DNA of 44,422 bases from Alphaproteobacteria bacterium (GTDB taxonomy: Bacteria; Pseudomonadota; Alphaproteobacteria; Rickettsiales; Deianiraeaceae), in the NCBI GenBank assembly GCA_025363115.1, contig JANYEN010000024.1:1-44422 (forward strand), written 5' to 3'. The position numbers were made by a program, and so were the translations under genes. Position 1 is the first letter of the stretch. Each line of letters opens with the position of its first letter. Positions 23,495 through 32,952 of the stretch are shown one piece after another. The notes under the pieces were generated by a model. It was not told where the DNA came from. It saw only the letters and a program-made list of their open reading frames with translations, and did no database searches.

Positions 23495-23995
23495 ATGGTT
23501 TTAGAAATAGAACTAAAAAAATTAGTACGAATTAGTTATTTAAGCCAAGAATATCAAAAATTAATCTCTTATATTAATACTATAAGAATGGTAGATTGTC
23601 AAACCGCAAACAAATATTTTTTACTTGAACTTCATGTTAGATTAATGTCTTTTTTATTCGCATCATATAACGATTCGCAAAAATTTAAAAACACACCTGA
23701 AATTATTCTTGCTAGAAAGATTCGAGATATATATACGCATAATATACATGATAAAGTAATAAATTGTGATTTTTTACCTGTTAATATTAAGTATTGCGAA
23801 CCCTATATTGTATTAAATAGCGAAATAGATAAAAATAATTACAGAACCCATGTTACACTAGATAATATAATAATTAGTTCTAATTTTATTGTGCCATCCG
23901 CAGTAATGAATAGCGATCAAAGTGGAATAATATGTATTAATCTATTTGAATTTATTAATAATGTATATAAAATAGTTTCAGATTTTTATAAATAA
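23495..23995 (+). CDS. hypothetical protein with HEPN-like Rx4H motif
   Basis: 166 aa, no signal peptide. Residues about 1-90 appear to be an all-helical bundle, with LARKIRDIYTHNIHDK near residue 75-90. The R-D-x3-H arrangement (RDIYTH) resembles the catalytic motif of HEPN ribonucleases, and its place after two helices is right for that fold. The C-terminal half is beta-like (IIISSNFIVPS). HEPN assignment is by eye and tentative. It follows lepA by 5 nt, so it may be read on the lepA message; the convergent gene on the other strand begins 11 nt beyond its end. Confidence 0.6.
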   Translation: MVLEIELKKLVRISYLSQEYQKLISYINTIRMVDCQTANKYFLLELHVRLMSFLFASYNDSQKFKNTPEIILARKIRDIYTHNIHDKVINCDFLPVNIKYCEPYIVLNSEIDKNNYRTHVTLDNIIISSNFIVPSAVMNSDQSGIICINLFEFINNVYKIVSDFYK

Positions 23996-24006
23996 CAATG
24001 ATTAAT

Positions 24007-24300
24007 TTATCTTTTTATACTAGGACTTGATTTTTCGGGTTGTCTGGGAGCATCGCTGAACGAAGAAGAGGGAATATTTATATAATCAGTCATATTTACA
24101 TTTTTTCCTACTTGGCTAATTGAAGAACTAAATAAAGAATTTTCGTTATCAGAAGGTGCTTTTTTCAAGCTAGATTGAGGTTTGACCCTGTTAGGCACAA
24201 ATAGTGCTTTAGGAATATCAGCAGTTTCGTTTTTTTTGTCTGCAGCTATGATATTTTTTATAAATTTAGTAAATTTTGTGGTAACAGAATCCGAAGCCAT
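24007..24300 (-). CDS. small disordered hypothetical protein
   Basis: 97 aa. A short N-terminal helix (VTTKFTKFIKNIIAADKKNE) is followed by a Pro/Ser/Lys-rich, probably unstructured chain (VPNRVKPQSSLKKAPSDNEN) ending PRQPEKSSPSIKR. There is no membrane segment. The codon pattern is consistent with coding and its frame is not a shadow of another gene. No family. The basic Ser/Pro-rich tail resembles those of other orphan proteins in this window. Confidence 0.5.
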   Translation of the reverse strand: MASDSVTTKFTKFIKNIIAADKKNETADIPKALFVPNRVKPQSSLKKAPSDNENSLFSSSISQVGKNVNMTDYINIPSSSFSDAPRQPEKSSPSIKR

Positions 24301-24412
24301 AGCAATTTATTATTAATTGTTTTAGTCTATTAAAATCTAACAATAAAAGCAAGTATTGATTATTATATTGTGTATCTCTTTTTATAAGCAGATATAATAT
24401 ATAATTAATAAT

Positions 24413-25087
24413 ATGCTTGATAATTTACTTAACGTAGATAATGTTTCTTTTGCAAGTGGTAAAAAAATAGTTTTTTCTAAAGTTTCTTTAAGTTTAAGAC
24501 GCAATGATATTATTAGTATTATTGGGCATAATGGAGCTGGAAAAAGTGTTTTTTTAAAAATTATCTCCGAAGTATTAAAACCAACCTCTGGTCAAATAAA
24601 AGCTCAAGGATCAATATCTTATATGCCACAAAAGGTTTTTATTTCGAAGCATTTACCTTTAAGAGTTATAGATTTTTTAATGCTAAAAACAGATAAATTA
24701 GACAACGATCTTTTAGAGCAAATGAAAATAACGCCCATTTTGGAATCATCTTTGCACAATGTATCGGGCGGGCAACTTCAAAAAATACTTTTTTGCTCAG
24801 CAATTATGAATAATCCAGATATACTAATTTTAGATGAACCTGAGCAAAATATGGACGCTTCTTCTAGACTTTTATTATATGAATTAATTGTGCAATATAG
24901 CAAAAATAAAGCTATTATTTTAGCTTCTCACGATCCTAATATAGTATTTAAAAAAAGTAATAAGGTATTGCATTTTGAAGGTAACGGCACCGTGCATTAT
25001 GAGGAAGAAAATAGTTCTTATAATAGCTCTGTTAACGACAAGATTAAAGAACTATTTGAAACCTATTTTAGCTGTAAACATAATTAA
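24413..25087 (+). CDS. znuC: zinc ABC transporter ATP-binding protein
   Basis: 224 aa. Walker A GHNGAGKSV, Q-loop YMPQK, signature VSGGQLQK, Walker B ILILDEPEQNMD and the switch His in LASHDPN are present. The short size, the KHLPLRVIDFL segment and the EPEQNMD (in place of EPTSGLD) point to the ZnuC group. No permease (znuB) or binding protein (znuA) gene is nearby, so the transporter is encoded in pieces. Followed by a terminator-like hairpin at 25104. Confidence 0.78.
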   Translation: MLDNLLNVDNVSFASGKKIVFSKVSLSLRRNDIISIIGHNGAGKSVFLKIISEVLKPTSGQIKAQGSISYMPQKVFISKHLPLRVIDFLMLKTDKLDNDLLEQMKITPILESSLHNVSGGQLQKILFCSAIMNNPDILILDEPEQNMDASSRLLLYELIVQYSKNKAIILASHDPNIVFKKSNKVLHFEGNGTVHYEEENSSYNSSVNDKIKELFETYFSCKHN

Positions 25088-25103
25088 TTCATTAGTTTTA
25101 AAA

Positions 25104-25130
25104 ACTTAAATTGTATTTTATACAATTTTA
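25104..25130 (+). terminator. rho-independent terminator after znuC
   Basis: AAATTGTAT (25104-25112) pairs perfectly with ATACAATTT (25116-25124) around a TTT loop, followed by TATTTT and more T residues. The stem is AT-rich, but the T tract and position 17 nt after the znuC stop support termination before rpoD. Confidence 0.5.
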
Positions 25131-25213
25131 TTTTTTCTAAATCTATTAAATGTTTGACATTTAAAAAATAGGGTTAAGATTTTGCACTTAACGTATATTA
25201 ATAGATTAAATAT

Positions 25214-27280
25214 ATGGCAAATGGTAATACTATTGACAAAAGTCATATTCCTGATTCAGAGTTAGAAAATCCTGAAATAATAGCAACAGTAGAGGGAGAT
25301 AACGGCGAAAAACGACCCGTAATGAAGCATTTGTTTAGTTTAATAAAAATTGCTAAAAAGCGACGCTATGTAACATACGAAGAAATTTCAGCCGCTTTGC
25401 CAGAAAAGATAACGCCTGAAATAATTGATGAAGCAATAGCAGTTTTCGAAAGCTTAGACATTGATATTGCAGGAGAGTCGGACGTCTTATTGGGGAAAAC
25501 AAACAAAAAAAATGTTTCTAGCGATGAAGACTTACCAACTCCGAAAGCTTCGGTAGCTTCGGTAGACGACCCCATAAAAATGTATATGCGTAGCATTGGT
25601 ACTGTAAAATTATTAGATAGAGAAGGAGAAATTGATGTAGCAAAGCAGATTGAAGATGGATGGAATTCAATGCTCTTTGCTTTATTGGAAACTCCAGTAT
25701 CGATGACTTATATAATAAAAATTTATGACGAATTTATAAATGAAAGAGTTTTATTAAGAGAAATTATAGATATTGACGCAGTATATTCTGCCGAGTATGC
25801 CGAGCAAATGCACAAAGAAAATAAAGAGCTTACCGAAAATGGCAAAGATAAAAGTCCTGAAATAGTAAGACACAAAGAAAGTTATCAGGATATTTTACAA
25901 GCTAGAATTGATCAGGTAAGATCAGGTTCTTTAGATAATGTTGAAGAAGAAGGAGAAGACCTTTTTTCGGATCTTATGGACTTTGAAGATGAAAGTTCGG
26001 TGCCATTTTCGGCGATGGAAAAAGCTTTAAGACCAAAAATTACCGAAAAAATGAATAATGTATCCGATATTATTCTAAAATTGATGAAAATGCAAAAAGA
26101 TAAAATTAATCATGTAGGTTTTGATGAGGTAAAATATATCCAATTACGAGATCAAATGATAGAAATAATAAATAGCATTAGATTGCATCACAATATTGTT
26201 AATGAAATGCTTTTAATGCTCTATGATTTGCATAAAAATTTGGTAGAAAAAGAAACTAATTTGCTAAAAATAGCCGATGAATGTTTGGTGGATAGAAAAA
26301 CATTTTTAGATCTTTACAAAAACTCTGAAATGGATGATGATTGGTTTACAAAAATAATTAATCATTCAGAAAAGAAGAATCAAGCAGGATTAAAAAAAAT
26401 GGTTACAAATCATAAAGATGATATGATAACTATAAAAAAAGAAATTGATATTTTGGTAAAAAAACAAATTTTAATTGATATTGAAAGCTTTAAAAAATTA
26501 GTAATTACTGTTCAAAAAGGTGATAGAGAAGCTCAAAAAGCTAAAAAAAGAATGATCGAAGGAAACTTAAGATTGGTAGTTTCGGTAGCAAAACGTTATA
26601 CTAATCGTGGTTTATTGTTTTTAGATTTAATTCAAGAAGGCAATACTGGATTGATGAAAGCAGTGGATAAATTTGAATATCGAAGGGGGTATAAATTTTC
26701 AACTTATGCTACTTGGTGGATTAAACAATATATAGCTAGAGCAATTAATGAATCAAAATTGATTCATATTCCTAGCCACATGATTGAGACGGTAAATAAA
26801 ATTAAGCGTACCTCAAAAGACATGCATAAGCAATTAGGGTATGAACCAACAATTCAGCAACTTGCGGACAAACTTTCAATGCCAATAGATAAAATAGCTA
26901 AAGCTTTAAAAATTGTAAAAGACCCTATAAGTTTTGATGCCCCGATTGGTGATAACGAAGACGGAGTTACAATTGGTGATAGCATTTATGATGCAAATAT
27001 TCTATCTCCTGCAGACAGCGCAGAACAAGCTAATTTACGAGATTTAGTATCGCGTTTGCTAGCTTCTTTGCCTCCTAGATTAGAAAAAGTATTAAGACTT
27101 CGTTTTGGAATAGCATTGCAAACCGACCGCACATTAGAAGAAGTGGGGGCAATATTTGATGTTACTCGTGAAAGAATAAGGCAAATTGAAGCTAAAGCTT
27201 TACGTAAATTACGTCATCCCCATCGCATGAAATTAATAAAATGCTGGTATAATAACGATGGTAACGAAGATATTTCTTAA
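25214..27280 (+). CDS. rpoD: RNA polymerase primary sigma factor (sigma-70)
   Basis: 688 aa. Region 1.1 at the N-terminus, region 1.2 with [22 protein letters not shown] (split here), a long acidic non-conserved region, then the invariant regions 2.1-2.4 ([40 protein letters not shown]), region 3 ([20 protein letters not shown]) and region 4 with the [19 protein letters not shown] helix-turn-helix. It directs housekeeping transcription, consistent with TTGACA/TATAAT-type promoters seen here. It has its own transcription unit between a terminator and the minus-strand ASCH gene. A TTGACA lies at 25154-25159 but no well-spaced -10 was found. Confidence 0.98.
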   Translation: MANGNTIDKSHIPDSELENPEIIATVEGDNGEKRPVMKHLFSLIKIAKKRRYVTYEEISAALPEKITPEIIDEAIAVFESLDIDIAGESDVLLGKTNKKNVSSDEDLPTPKASVASVDDPIKMYMRSIGTVKLLDREGEIDVAKQIEDGWNSMLFALLETPVSMTYIIKIYDEFINERVLLREIIDIDAVYSAEYAEQMHKENKELTENGKDKSPEIVRHKESYQDILQARIDQVRSGSLDNVEEEGEDLFSDLMDFEDESSVPFSAMEKALRPKITEKMNNVSDIILKLMKMQKDKINHVGFDEVKYIQLRDQMIEIINSIRLHHNIVNEMLLMLYDLHKNLVEKETNLLKIADECLVDRKTFLDLYKNSEMDDDWFTKIINHSEKKNQAGLKKMVTNHKDDMITIKKEIDILVKKQILIDIESFKKLVITVQKGDREAQKAKKRMIEGNLRLVVSVAKRYTNRGLLFLDLIQEGNTGLMKAVDKFEYRRGYKFSTYATWWIKQYIARAINESKLIHIPSHMIETVNKIKRTSKDMHKQLGYEPTIQQLADKLSMPIDKIAKALKIVKDPISFDAPIGDNEDGVTIGDSIYDANILSPADSAEQANLRDLVSRLLASLPPRLEKVLRLRFGIALQTDRTLEEVGAIFDVTRERIRQIEAKALRKLRHPHRMKLIKCWYNNDGNEDIS

Positions 27281-27331
27281 TAACAAACCTTAATAAATTC
27301 TCGTAAATATAATTTTTATTGCCAAAATAAC

Positions 27332-27751
27332 TTATTGAATTTTAATATTGGTTGTGTAAATAATTCCAGATGGCTTGTTAAGCAGTAGCGGTTCTAAAAG
27401 TTTTGTAACCTTCAAAATTGGCCAGCCCCACTTTCCCTTTTTTTCATTCCAAGCCCAGTCTGATAACGGATCAACATAATGTCTTTTAATATCATTATAA
27501 AAATCTTGTTTATTGGGGTATTTAAAACTATCACCAAAAACAATTTTAGCCACCGCTCTGGCTTTAAAATTCCCTCTCTTTCCAGGTGTTTCTATAAGAG
27601 CCATTTCTATCCCAATAAAATGTTTAGGAATTGGATATGTACGAGTTTCAATTGTTTTCTTACCTTCGGTAATCAATTGACAAATGGGATATTGTACATT
27701 AAATCCCATATAAATATTGCTTTTTGTCATTTGATTAGGTTCTTTTGGCAA
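27332..27751 (-). CDS. ASCH domain protein
   Basis: 139 aa; ATGs at codons 8 and 15 are alternative starts, and the domain begins right after the latter. The pattern QYPICQLITEGKKTIETRTYPIP, then MALIETP, KARAVAKIVFGDSFKYPNK, and WAWNEKKGKWGWPILKV is that of the ASCH/PUA-like beta-barrel, here near full domain length. ASCH domains bind RNA or modified nucleotides; some are nucleases or amidohydrolases. Specific function unknown. It is convergent with rpoD. Confidence 0.7.
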   Translation of the reverse strand: MPKEPNQMTKSNIYMGFNVQYPICQLITEGKKTIETRTYPIPKHFIGIEMALIETPGKRGNFKARAVAKIVFGDSFKYPNKQDFYNDIKRHYVDPLSDWAWNEKKGKWGWPILKVTKLLEPLLLNKPSGIIYTTNIKIQ

Positions 27752-27886
27752 TTTATGTAAGGTATATTTATTAAAACTCTATTTAATATCTGTTAAAAAA
27801 TATGATATGTTATTTTTTAGATATCTATTAATATTGTAAAAACTTGTTAAATAAATATTTAAAGTTTTTAACATTATTAAAATATT

Positions 27887-28234
27887 CTAGTTTCCTGAAT
27901 TCATAATATCTATTTCAATTCCAACTCCAGAAGCAAGATTTACCGAAGATATAGCTTCAATAGCGGTATGATTTGCGTCAAGCAAAACTATCATGCGAGA
28001 GTGACGAACTAATGCTAATCTGTCTTTAGATTTTGCATCAATATGTGGCGAGCGATTTACAGTGAATTGATAAGTTTTATTAGGCATGCAAATTGGACCT
28101 ACAATGGTTATGTTATTACGGTTGGCGGCAAATATTACCTGGGCAACTTCTTTATCAAGCAAATGAGAATTATAAGAATTAAATTTGATTTTTATATTCT
28201 GTAAAGGTCTTGCATTTTGCTGTGTATCTGCCAT
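27887..28234 (-). CDS. rpsJ: 30S ribosomal protein S10 (NusE), isolated gene
   Basis: 115 aa against about 103 usual. Alignment by eye is clear: IKIKFNSYNSHLLDKEV, then ITIVGPICMPNKTYQFTVNRSPH with the RSPHIDAKSK loop (61-70), RHSRMIVLLDA and the final strand GVGIEIDIM. S10 is a 30S head protein and also the NusE antitermination factor. It is more divergent than typical S10, with a 10-residue Gln/Asn-rich N-terminal extension, and stands alone between the ASCH and MFS genes, away from any ribosomal protein operon. Confidence 0.88.
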   Translation of the reverse strand: MADTQQNARPLQNIKIKFNSYNSHLLDKEVAQVIFAANRNNITIVGPICMPNKTYQFTVNRSPHIDAKSKDRLALVRHSRMIVLLDANHTAIEAISSVNLASGVGIEIDIMNSGN

Positions 28235-28392
28235 TTGTGATAAATATTAAAATTACTTAAATTTGCTTTTTCTAACTGTTGAAAATTTATTTATTGGCTA
28301 TTTAAATTTTAAAATCAAGTATAAAAAATAATCTTTTCATTGACTATTAAACACTTAAATCACGGAAGCTAAAAGAAGTTAAGTATTTAAAT

Positions 28393-29643
28393 ATGACAAC
28401 GGCTTTTACTTCTTCCGGAACTTCTTTCGGTTTTAAGCTGGCAGTCCTTGCTTTGGGCAGTATTTCTACCATGTGTAGCGGTATAATTGTCTCAGCTCTT
28501 CCAATGATACAGAGAGAATTTATAGACTTGCCATACGCCAAGTTATTGGTCAGAATGATAATTACTACTCCTCATTTTATAATTCTAATTTCTGCTCCTT
28601 TTATGGGGTTTTTAACTAGCAAATGTAATAGAAAATATTTATTATGCGGAGCAGTAATTGTATATGGTATATCGGGAGCATTTTGCTATTTTGTGCATAA
28701 TTTATATATTATTGTTGCCATGAGAATGATACTCGGGCTTTGCATAGCAGTAACTTTGGCAACTACTTCTACTTTAATAGCAGATTGCCTTAAAGGAGAC
28801 GACAGAAGTATGGTCACAGGATTACAAACTACATTTTTTTCTATCGGCACGGTAATTATGGCAGGTTTGGGTGGAATAGTTGCTGATATTAATTGGCATT
28901 ACAATTTTTTATTATATGCTCTTCCAATGGTTATGGTGCCATTTGCTTGGAAATACCTATATGAACCTCGAAATAATAAGGAATATATCCAATATAATAA
29001 CAACGAAATTGAAACTACCGTCGCTGGAACTCAAAATAATATAGCTATCGCTTCAATTTATTCAATAGCATTTATTAATACCGTTTTTTATTATATGATT
29101 CATTTGCAAATTCCTTTTTTATTGGATTCAATGGGACTAAATGCCAAAAGTATTTCAATGGTTTTAATGGTGGAAACTGCTTCTTGTGCTTTTTTTGCTT
29201 CTAAATATAAAAAATGGAAAAAAAATCGAAGTTTTATAGCAATGTGTACCATGGCTTTTGCAATTATGGCTTTAGGTTATATGATAGTAGGAGTAACTAC
29301 CAATTATTATATTATATTGGGAGCAATGTTTTTATATGGCATTGGTATGGGCACAATGATGCCAAATAATAGTCTTTGGATAACTTACTCTATTGGGGTT
29401 AAAAATCGTGGATTAATATTAGGAGGATTTCACAGCGCTGTATATTCAGGAAAGTCTTTATCAGCACTGATATTATATCCTTTAATCAAATATACATCCT
29501 TAAGATTATCTTTTGTGTGCGCTTCATTTTCTATGATCGGAATAGCTATTTCGGTTTTTTATGCTTCAGAAAGAATTAATTCTAAATCTGATGACATTTT
29601 AGATGATATTGAAAGTACGACAACGATTGAAAATCATGATTGA
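28393..29643 (+). CDS. MFS transporter
   Basis: 416 aa with about 12 membrane segments. After a first segment (LAVLALGSISTMCSGIIVSALP) comes MGFLTSKCNRKYLL, equivalent to the MFS motif A loop, and RMILGLCIAVTLATTSTLIAD in segment 4-5; the second half repeats the layout (KNRGLILGGFHSAVYSGKS). It resembles drug or metabolite antiporters of the DHA1 type. Substrate unknown. It starts within a divergent gap from rpsJ. Confidence 0.85.
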   Translation: MTTAFTSSGTSFGFKLAVLALGSISTMCSGIIVSALPMIQREFIDLPYAKLLVRMIITTPHFIILISAPFMGFLTSKCNRKYLLCGAVIVYGISGAFCYFVHNLYIIVAMRMILGLCIAVTLATTSTLIADCLKGDDRSMVTGLQTTFFSIGTVIMAGLGGIVADINWHYNFLLYALPMVMVPFAWKYLYEPRNNKEYIQYNNNEIETTVAGTQNNIAIASIYSIAFINTVFYYMIHLQIPFLLDSMGLNAKSISMVLMVETASCAFFASKYKKWKKNRSFIAMCTMAFAIMALGYMIVGVTTNYYIILGAMFLYGIGMGTMMPNNSLWITYSIGVKNRGLILGGFHSAVYSGKSLSALILYPLIKYTSLRLSFVCASFSMIGIAISVFYASERINSKSDDILDDIESTTTIENHD

Positions 29644-29680
29644 TCACAAATACTTTTTAAAGCAAGCTAGATATTATACT

Positions 29681-30395
29681 TTAATATCTTCCTGCTGACG
29701 TTGCATTGTATCCTTGATTAAAACTTACTACTGTATTTTCTGCATTAACATCTCTTCTATATGTACGTGTCGGCTTTCTATGGCTGCCAGTGGGTCCATC
29801 TCTTTTTGCATCACGTTTTTGTTGCCAATTAAGTCTTTTATCGGCGTGTTCCAAATTATTGTTGATACTGTTTTTAATTAAAAAACGTAACCTTTGAGTT
29901 ATTCGTGCTGGATTATCATCTTCTATTTTCGAGACTCTACCAAAAAGACTAGTAAAAGTAAAACCGTTTTCATTTTTTGTTACTTCAAATTTTAAAGTTT
30001 TATATTTTGCCTAATGTTCATTATAAAAACTCTATATTTTCCAGGTTTTTGATTAACAAAATCCTCAACACTAACTAATGGCAAGTCCAATAAATGTTCT
30101 TCATTTTTAAATTTATTTTCAGTTGGTTTTTCAGTAATTTTTTTGGTAGTAACTGGGCTTACATATTGATTATAAAGTCTTTTAGCTCTAACTCGCATAC
30201 TTTGATAAGTATTTATGCCATACTCACCAATGTTATAAAATAAAGAACTTGCCCTAGCATAGTTTTTATTTGACATATTATTTACAGCATCTTGTAATTC
30301 TTTGTAAAGTTCAGGTTCTTTATAATAACTATACGGATTAATGGATGTAGGCGCTCCCCGAGAATTGTCTGTGCCATATTACTACCAAAAATCAT
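29681..30395 (-). pseudogene. orphan gene broken by two single-base frameshifts
   Basis: Three minus-strand segments in different frames join into one protein of about 238 aa. Part 1 starts at ATG 30395 (MIFGSNMAQTILG); adding one base in the C run at 30356-30359 continues it into GAPTSINPYSYYKEPELYKE and on to FIMNI; one more base near 30010 joins it to KYKTLKFEVTKNENGFTFTS and LFGRVSKIEDDNPARITQRL, ending SAGRY at 29681. The C-terminal part is basic (KRLNWQQKRDAKRDG). No family. It explains the 886-nt space between two plus-strand genes; the middle piece alone is a 94-aa ORF at 29992-30276. Sequencing error is possible. Confidence 0.65.
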
Positions 30396-30529
30396 ATGTT
30401 TTTAATTTAAATAAAAACACACATTATTCTAAATAATTAATTTTTGCAACTTAAAAAAATTTAAGCAACATATATAATATATTGACTGTTATATAAAATT
30501 TTAGCAATTGTAAAAATACAAAATAATTT

Positions 30530-31375
30530 TTGATATTTGTGTTCAAACTGTTTGTTATAAAATTTTTATTAGCAGTAATTCCTCTTTTATTTGTTGCATA
30601 TTTTCCATTAGAAAGTCAAAATATTGAGCTTATATTTGGATTACAAATGGGTGCTATTTTAGGCATGATTTTAAGTAAATATATTAACGGATATGGCAAA
30701 AAAAACATAATAATATTTGGCACAGTTTTATTTATCGCTTTTTCGTATCAATTTTTTACAAATAAAACTTCAGTTATTTCGATTATTAGTTTAGTTATGG
30801 CGGGATTGGGATATGGAATAATTTGTTATCAAGTGTTTTATGATGCCAAAAATAACCCAGTACATATATACCCAAAAAAGCAAAAAATACTATTATATAT
30901 ATATTTTATTTGTCTTTATATCAATTTAGGGTTGGCAATAGTTTGTTATTGTGCTAAGCTTAATTATTTATACAATAATCAAATTTTTAGTTTTTTAACT
31001 TTAGTATTATACGTTTTGATAATTTCAATAATTCAATTATGCCAATTTTCTCAAACTTTACAATATAATAAACATTTAATATTAATAATAATAGGGTTAT
31101 GGATTTGTGCAATAGCATCTGATATTATAGTTATAATATTTGGCTCTATTTTAATAACAATTTCTTGCGGTTTTATTTTTAAGAATTTAAAAAATATATT
31201 TTTGAACCCTTCAATTAATTTTGCTATGTTGGTTGGCTACGTAATTTCATCTGGCATGATTTTTATTTTTAATAAAAATATCGATATAACTAACTTTTAT
31301 TATTTATCTTTTGTTTCTTGCGTTATCCTTCTTGCTGTTTATAATAGTTTTTTAAAATCTATTAATAAAATATAA
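30530..31375 (+). CDS. polytopic membrane protein, possibly MFS-like
   Basis: 281 aa with about nine to ten membrane segments. The start is uncertain: TTG at 30530 or GTG at 30539, no ATG near. GLQMGAILGMILSKYINGYGKK looks like the segment 2-3 loop of an MFS protein, and IISLVMAGLGYGIICYQ follows, but the protein is too short for a full MFS carrier. It could be a reduced transporter. Very AT-rich. It is convergent with lptB, 12 nt apart. Confidence 0.55.
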   Translation: MIFVFKLFVIKFLLAVIPLLFVAYFPLESQNIELIFGLQMGAILGMILSKYINGYGKKNIIIFGTVLFIAFSYQFFTNKTSVISIISLVMAGLGYGIICYQVFYDAKNNPVHIYPKKQKILLYIYFICLYINLGLAIVCYCAKLNYLYNNQIFSFLTLVLYVLIISIIQLCQFSQTLQYNKHLILIIIGLWICAIASDIIVIIFGSILITISCGFIFKNLKNIFLNPSINFAMLVGYVISSGMIFIFNKNIDITNFYYLSFVSCVILLAVYNSFLKSINKI

Positions 31376-31387
31376 ATTAACTAATTT

Positions 31388-32113
31388 TTAAGCTAAGCTT
31401 GTAAAGTTTTCACCCAAATAAACTTGACGCACTTGAGGGTTTGCAATCACTTGTTCTTTAGTGCCCGAACAAATAACAGAACCATTATAAATCACATACG
31501 ATCTATCTACTGTTTTTAAAGTTTCGTGAACATTATGATCGGTAATTAGAATACCAATATTTTTATTTTTTAATTTTATAATAATATCTCTTACTTCATT
31601 TACCGATATTGGGTCAACTCCTGCAAAAGGCTCATCCAACAAAATATAATTAGGATTTATGGCTAATAATCTAGCTATTTCTAATCTTCTTCTTTCGCCA
31701 CCAGATAAAGCTGACGACAAGCTATTTCTAATATGAGCTATCGAAAAATCATTCAGCAATTCGTCTAAACGATCTTTTCTTTGTTTTTTATTGGGCAAAT
31801 GTAATTGCAAAATAGCCATTATATTATCGGCTGTAGTCATATTTCTAAAAATAGAAGATTCCTGAGGTAAATATCCAATTCCTAGCTTAGATCGGATATG
31901 AATTGGCAAACTGGTAATATCTTTATTATCTAGCAATACTTTACCTCCTTTATCTGATTGTATAATACCTATAACCATATAAAAAGAAGTGGTTTTGCCT
32001 GCCCCATTTGGTCCAAGCAAGCCTACAATCTCGCCTCTTTCAAAACAAAAACTTACGTCTTTTACAACCTGCCGTTTATTATAAGTTTTATTAAGATTGT
32101 AGGTAGCTAACAT
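31388..32113 (-). CDS. lptB: LPS export ABC transporter ATP-binding protein LptB
   Basis: 241 aa. Walker A GPNGAGKTT, YLPQESSIFRNMT, signature LSGGERRRLEIAR, Walker B ILLDEPFAGVDP and the LptB-specific end VRQVYLGENF are present. LptB drives LPS extraction from the inner membrane with LptFG. lptA, lptC and lptFG are not adjacent. It lies 3 nt downstream of the PEBP-family gene on the minus strand. With kdsB this supports a functional LPS pathway. Confidence 0.96.
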   Translation of the reverse strand: MLATYNLNKTYNKRQVVKDVSFCFERGEIVGLLGPNGAGKTTSFYMVIGIIQSDKGGKVLLDNKDITSLPIHIRSKLGIGYLPQESSIFRNMTTADNIMAILQLHLPNKKQRKDRLDELLNDFSIAHIRNSLSSALSGGERRRLEIARLLAINPNYILLDEPFAGVDPISVNEVRDIIIKLKNKNIGILITDHNVHETLKTVDRSYVIYNGSVICSGTKEQVIANPQVRQVYLGENFTSLA

Positions 32114-32116
32114 ATT

Positions 32117-32665
32117 TTATATTCTTATTTCAGTACCAGTAATAGTTGCCGAAGCCAAGAAATTTTCATGATTTGCCGTAAATCCAATAATAGCTGCCGT
32201 GGGTTGCATATCCTGCAATTCAATTTTTTCAACATTTAATGCATAAATAGTGAATACGTATCTATGTTTTGGGTCTCCAGTTGGTGGACACGGTCCCATA
32301 TATTCTTTTTCTCCCAAATCATTTAATGCCATTTTAGCATTTTTAGGAATTTCGCCTTTAACAATTTTGTTTACATTTGCAGGGATATCGTATACTACCC
32401 AGTGCCAAAATCCCCCTCCCCCAGTTGGCGCATCAGGGTCGTGCATTGTAAGAACAAAACTTTTAGTATTTTTAGGTGCATTTTTCCATTGAATAGTAGG
32501 AGCGATATTGTCACCACTACACCATAGTTTATTATATAAAGCACTTGAACTAAGACGTTGGTTATTTTTAAAATCAGGGCTATAAATTGTAAATTTTTCT
32601 TTTGCAAAGGCAGTGTTAATATTTAAGATAAATATCAAAAATAAGCTAATTTTAATTATCTTCAT
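32117..32665 (-). CDS. YbhB/YbcL-type PEBP family protein, exported
   Basis: 182 aa with a cleavable signal peptide (ISLFLIFILNINTAFA, cut near residue 21). The PEBP motifs are complete: APTIQWKNAPKNTKSFVLTM, DPDAPTGGGGFWHWVVYDIP with the anion-binding site, and the second block GPCPPTGDPKHRYVFTIYAL. Bacterial members are periplasmic or cytoplasmic proteins of unclear role that bind phosphorylated ligands. The stop lies 3 nt before lptB. Confidence 0.93.
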   Translation of the reverse strand: MKIIKISLFLIFILNINTAFAKEKFTIYSPDFKNNQRLSSSALYNKLWCSGDNIAPTIQWKNAPKNTKSFVLTMHDPDAPTGGGGFWHWVVYDIPANVNKIVKGEIPKNAKMALNDLGEKEYMGPCPPTGDPKHRYVFTIYALNVEKIELQDMQPTAAIIGFTANHENFLASATITGTEIRI

Positions 32666-32782
32666 ATATTAAAAAATTAATTAAGTATTTTACCTGTATT
32701 GGGCTTATTATAAAAAAGCAATTATTTTTATTGACTATAAAATAAAAAATAATTTTTATCTAATAGATTTAATTTTAAAAAA

Positions 32783-32947
32783 ATGATAGGCTTTTGGCAA
32801 CTATTTTTAGTTTTAGTAATAGTATTCATAGTATTTGGTGCTGGCAAACTTCCGTCTGTAATGGCAGATATAGGCAAAAGTTTGCGTAGTTTACGCCAAA
32901 ATTTAGCGGGAGAAACGCTTGAAAATAAAGAAAAAGCTGAAAAATAA
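32783..32947 (+). CDS. tatA: twin-arginine translocase subunit TatA
   Basis: 54 aa (ATG 32783, TAA 32945-32947). One N-terminal membrane helix (QLFLVLVIVFIVFGAGKLP), the FG hinge, and an amphipathic helix (VMADIGKSLRSLRQNLAGE) ending in a charged tail. This is the short TatA/E form common in Rickettsiales. It forms the Tat export pore with TatC and TatB, which are not in the window. It lies between two minus-strand genes; TTGACT at 32731 could be its -35 box but the -10 is unclear. Confidence 0.9.
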   Translation: MIGFWQLFLVLVIVFIVFGAGKLPSVMADIGKSLRSLRQNLAGETLENKEKAEK

Positions 32948-32952
32948 TTTAT

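Noticed and set aside
32250-32607. ORFs of 70-80 aa overlapping the PEBP-family gene
   Set aside because: Both lie in other frames of a clearly conserved gene; shadows.
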